Source of the DNA: Clostridiales bacterium UBA1774
GTDB taxonomy: Bacteria; Bacillota; Clostridia; Oscillospirales; Oscillospiraceae
DNA: 16,995 nt
NCBI GenBank assembly: GCA_002314635.1
Contig: DCGQ01000061.1
Span: forward strand, 1 to 16,995
Reading direction: 5' to 3'
The notes under the pieces are model-generated. The model saw only the letters and a list, made by a program, of their open reading frames with translations. It was not told the DNA's origin and ran no database searches. A program made the translations under genes and the position numbers. Below, one piece after another: positions 15,220-16,995 of the stretch (its first letter is position 1; every line of letters starts with the position of its first letter).

Positions 15220-15349
15220 TTTGCTCCCTGCCGCATCGTTTTCCGGCTCCGGGTCTCGGAGACGTTTTCTCGCTCGCTTGCCGAAGCAAGGTCATGGCGC
15301 AGTATTCCGGTGCGTGGAGGTTTATGAAATTGTCAAGGTGCACACGAGG
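15220..15349. repeat. Direct repeat copy 1 (~130 bp)
   Basis: Starting at TTTGCTCCCTGCCGCATCG and ending at GCACACGAGG, this stretch matches 15686-15816 with about eight base differences and one single-base indel (roughly 94% identity). It contains CTCCG/CGGAG as an internal stem. Frames open through both copies do not stay in register across the indel, which argues against coding. I do not recognise it as a known RNA or insertion sequence. Confidence 0.85.
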
Positions 15350-15362
15350 AAATTTGTTCCTC
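15346..15362. other. Hairpin at the end of repeat copy 1
   Basis: GAGGAA pairs with TTCCTC around ATTTG. The same position in copy 2 has GAGGC pairing with GCCTC, so sequence differs while pairing is kept. This is the sign of a selected structure at the RNA or DNA level. Confidence 0.55.
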
Positions 15363-15685
15363 TACTTATGTATTGCTCAATTATTCGTGAAAACGTGTCT
15401 ATGAATTTCTGAAAATTTACAGAATATTCACAGATTGGTTTGCCAGTGTCCGCTACGCCGTTGAAACAGAATTTTCCCCTCTACTTTCTAATGCTGAAAA
15501 AAACGGCTTTTGCTAACCAACTTTTTTGAAAATTCGAAAAGTTTTTTCGCGCATGGGAAAATGAGGGTGTATAATGGTGAACCCCTATGCGTTGTGTGAA
15601 GTATTTGAGTGTTCATAGCTTGCGTTTCACCGATAGCCGTTCACGGGGGAAAGGGCGAGGTTTTTCTGAGTTCCGAGAGAATTGC
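15350..15685. other. AT-rich spacer between the two repeats, no gene seen
   Basis: No frame here looks protein-coding. The stretch holds an AT-rich inverted repeat AACTTTT/AAAAGTT (15519-15543) followed by a T-run, which could be a weak terminator. It also has a TATAAT at 15570-15575 without a convincing -35 box. Base composition is clearly lower in GC than in the atp and glycosidase genes. Confidence 0.5.
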
Positions 15686-15816
15686 TTTGCTCCCTGTCGC
15701 ATCGTTTTCCGGCTCCGGGTCTCGGAGACGTTTTCTCGCTCGTTCGCCGAAGCAAGGTCATGGCGTAGTATTCCGGTGCGGTGGAGGTTTATGAAATTTT
15801 CAATGTACACACGAGG
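15686..15816. repeat. Direct repeat copy 2 (~131 bp)
   Basis: This is the partner of 15220-15349, offset by 466-467 bases in the same orientation. Differences are mostly transitions scattered through the copy, plus one extra G near 15781. Together with copy 1 and the short copy at 15121, it shows a repeat family in this intergenic region, perhaps also present elsewhere in the genome. Confidence 0.85.
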
Positions 15817-15826
15817 CAAGCGCCTC
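15813..15826. other. Hairpin at the end of repeat copy 2
   Basis: GAGGC pairs with GCCTC around an AAGC tetraloop. It is the positional counterpart of the GAGGAA/TTCCTC hairpin at copy 1, with a different but still complementary stem. Confidence 0.55.
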
Positions 15827-15892
15827 TACCCTTTAATTGGAGAATTTTGAGGGTAAATGCGGTGAAAAAACTGGAATTTACAAGATAAAAAA

Positions 15893-15949
15893 AGCGTCCA
15901 AAAAGATCCCCTCATATACGAGCCATTGAGAAGGACCTTTTCAGACGCT
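15893..15949. terminator. Long imperfect hairpin flanked by A and T runs
   Basis: AGCGTC (15893-15898) pairs with GACGCT (15944-15949). Inside are AAAAG/CTTTT, TCC/GGA and CTCA/TGAG steps, separated by small bulges. An A-run precedes it and a T-run follows 11 bases later, so it may work as a terminator in either direction. A small structured RNA or a miniature inverted-repeat element cannot be excluded. From its end to the promoter at 16107 I see no gene. Confidence 0.5.
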
Positions 15950-16106
15950 ATTTCTGAGTTTTTTTGTGAAATTTTCAGAATGTTCATATTCTGCAACAAG
16001 TATTTGGCGGAGACGAGTATAGGACGGGTTCGAGACAATTGCGATGAACACAGCGAACCGCCTATAATAGCAGGAGAAATTTTGGCAGTCTGAACAATGC
16101 TATGTA

Positions 16107-16135
16107 TTGCTTTCAATCAGGGTCTGCGGTATAAT
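16107..16135 (+). promoter_or_regulatory. Promoter of the sugar transferase gene
   Basis: TTGCTT (16107-16112), a 17-base spacer, and a perfect TATAAT (16130-16135). The start site would be near 16142, giving a leader of about 74 bases before the ATG at 16216, which has GAGAGGG upstream at the proper distance. Confidence 0.55.
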
Positions 16136-16215
16136 GCCGATTATAACTGGATAATTGCGGACTAACCCTACTTGACTGCATTATCGACAAAAAATGAATA
16201 TGAGAGGGTCTGCTC

Positions 16216-16851
16216 ATGTTTTGGACAGTGGTTCTTTTCATTATTGGAGTTTTGGTCTGCATATTCCTTCTTCTTGGCGTCGTGGCATTAATTAAGAAAC
16301 CAAAGTCTATATACAAGTATGATTCGAATCAACAAAACCCGTTAGAGGGAAAGCTGGTTCGATTTGTTGCTGATGAATTCGACAAGGAAAATGCTGATGG
16401 TGTGAGAGGACACCTGGTGGCTGTTGGTGAAAGCATAAAGCAGAGAGGTTTGTACAAGGATGTGATTAAACGTCTGCTGGACGTTATTCTGTCTTTCTGT
16501 GGACTGGTACTGCTGTCTCCTGTTTTTCTGGTTTTGTTTATTGCAATCTATGTCGATGATCCTGGCCCGGTGCTGTTTACACAGAAACGAGTCGGCAAAA
16601 ACAAGCGATATTTCGCAATACACAAAGCACGCAGCATGAAAATGGGCACACCTCATGATGTGCCCACACATATGCTTGAAAACCCTGAACAGTACATTAC
16701 AAAAGTTGGAAAGTTTATTCGCGCCCACAGTCTGGATGAGTTGCCGCAAATCTGGGATATTTTCATCGGAAACATGTCTGTAGTTGGCAACCATGAGATA
16801 ATTGGCGCAACCCAGAAAAATCCAGTATTTTCAATGGTTTGCGGCTTTTAA
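16216..16851 (+). pseudogene. Truncated sugar transferase (polyprenyl-phosphate glycosylphosphotransferase)
   Basis: The family transfers a sugar phosphate to undecaprenyl phosphate at the membrane, to start exopolysaccharide or glycan assembly. The protein has an N-terminal membrane helix (about 3-26), a short linker (NPLEGKLVRFV, DGVRGHL), a second membrane segment (about 92-112), and the catalytic start DDPGPVLFTQKRVGKN, HKARSMKM, RAHSLDELPQIWDIFIGNMSVVG. After Gly191 the family continues with a conserved PRP segment and a GLTGWAQxxGR motif, neither of which is present in any frame to the window end. Instead, 20 unrelated residues lead to a stop. HKARSM in place of the usual HKFRSM also suggests decay. 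It is probably non-functional. The 144 bases after it hold no gene. Confidence 0.75.
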
Positions 16852-16995
16852 GTTTTAGCCCTTTTCGGTGCACAGTCTCGGGCATGGTTAAAAAAAGCGA
16901 AAATTGAGAAGAAAAATGTTTTCTTGTGGCCGCTTTGTTTAACCCAAATAATAAAGCTCGAAACTGAATGAAGGAGCATTCCTGTAATCCGTAAA

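Noticed and set aside
15221..15850. Short plus-strand open frames across the two direct repeats (15221-15412, 15587-15850, 15609-15794)
   Set aside because: The two repeat copies differ by a single-base indel, and the frames do not encode matching proteins throughout, so coding is unlikely.
15826..16116. Minus-strand frame with LSRTRPILVSAKYLLQN, looking almost protein-like, and a plus frame over the same bases
   Set aside because: It runs through the long hairpin, has no ribosome binding site, and neither strand gives a motif I can name. It may be a decayed fragment, but cannot be supported.

Overview
The window looks like a chromosomal segment of a gut anaerobe of the class Clostridia, most likely the Oscillospiraceae (Faecalibacterium/Gemmiger-like). 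This is inferred from the GC-rich core genes, the AGGAGG-type ribosome binding sites, the style of the glycosidases, and a Tn4451-like mobile element. No rRNA, tRNA or CRISPR array is visible.

Left part (1-7440). The tail of a zinc-ribbon protein and two hairpins precede gluQ (+), which encodes glutamyl-queuosine tRNA(Asp) synthetase. Convergent to it lies a complete F-type ATP synthase operon on the minus strand, in transcription order atpB-atpE-atpF-atpA-atpG-atpD-atpC. A good sigma-70 promoter (TTGAAA, 17 bases, TATGAT) precedes atpB. There is no separate atpH. Instead, the alpha subunit carries an N-terminal extension of about 85 residues that aligns along its length with the C-terminal, b-binding domain of the delta subunit: a delta(CTD)-alpha fusion. 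Subunit c is also unusual, with a Sec-type signal peptide and an acidic linker before its hairpin.

Middle part (7512-11353). A two-gene minus-strand operon encodes a GH43-type glycosidase with a C-terminal CBM6-like domain and a GH95-like glycosidase. Neither has a signal peptide, so both probably act on imported plant or host oligosaccharides.

Mobile region (about 11540-14720). A large serine recombinase gene ends only a few bases from a 30-codon fragment that reads as the C-terminal region 4.2 of a sporulation-type sigma factor (SigK/SigE-like). This resembles a skin-type insertion. The element also carries a small gene translationally coupled to the recombinase, a MobC-like gene with a plausible oriT beside it, and a replication-initiator-like winged-helix gene containing four 15-bp iteron-like repeats. 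No relaxase is seen, and the 5' part of the sigma gene is not in the window.

Right part (14719-16995). About 1.5 kb without a convincing gene holds two ~130-bp direct repeats, each ending in a small hairpin whose stem differs in a compensatory way, and a long imperfect hairpin. A promoter then precedes a sugar transferase (polyprenyl-phosphate glycosylphosphotransferase) gene whose catalytic domain is cut off after MSVVG, so it is probably a remnant.
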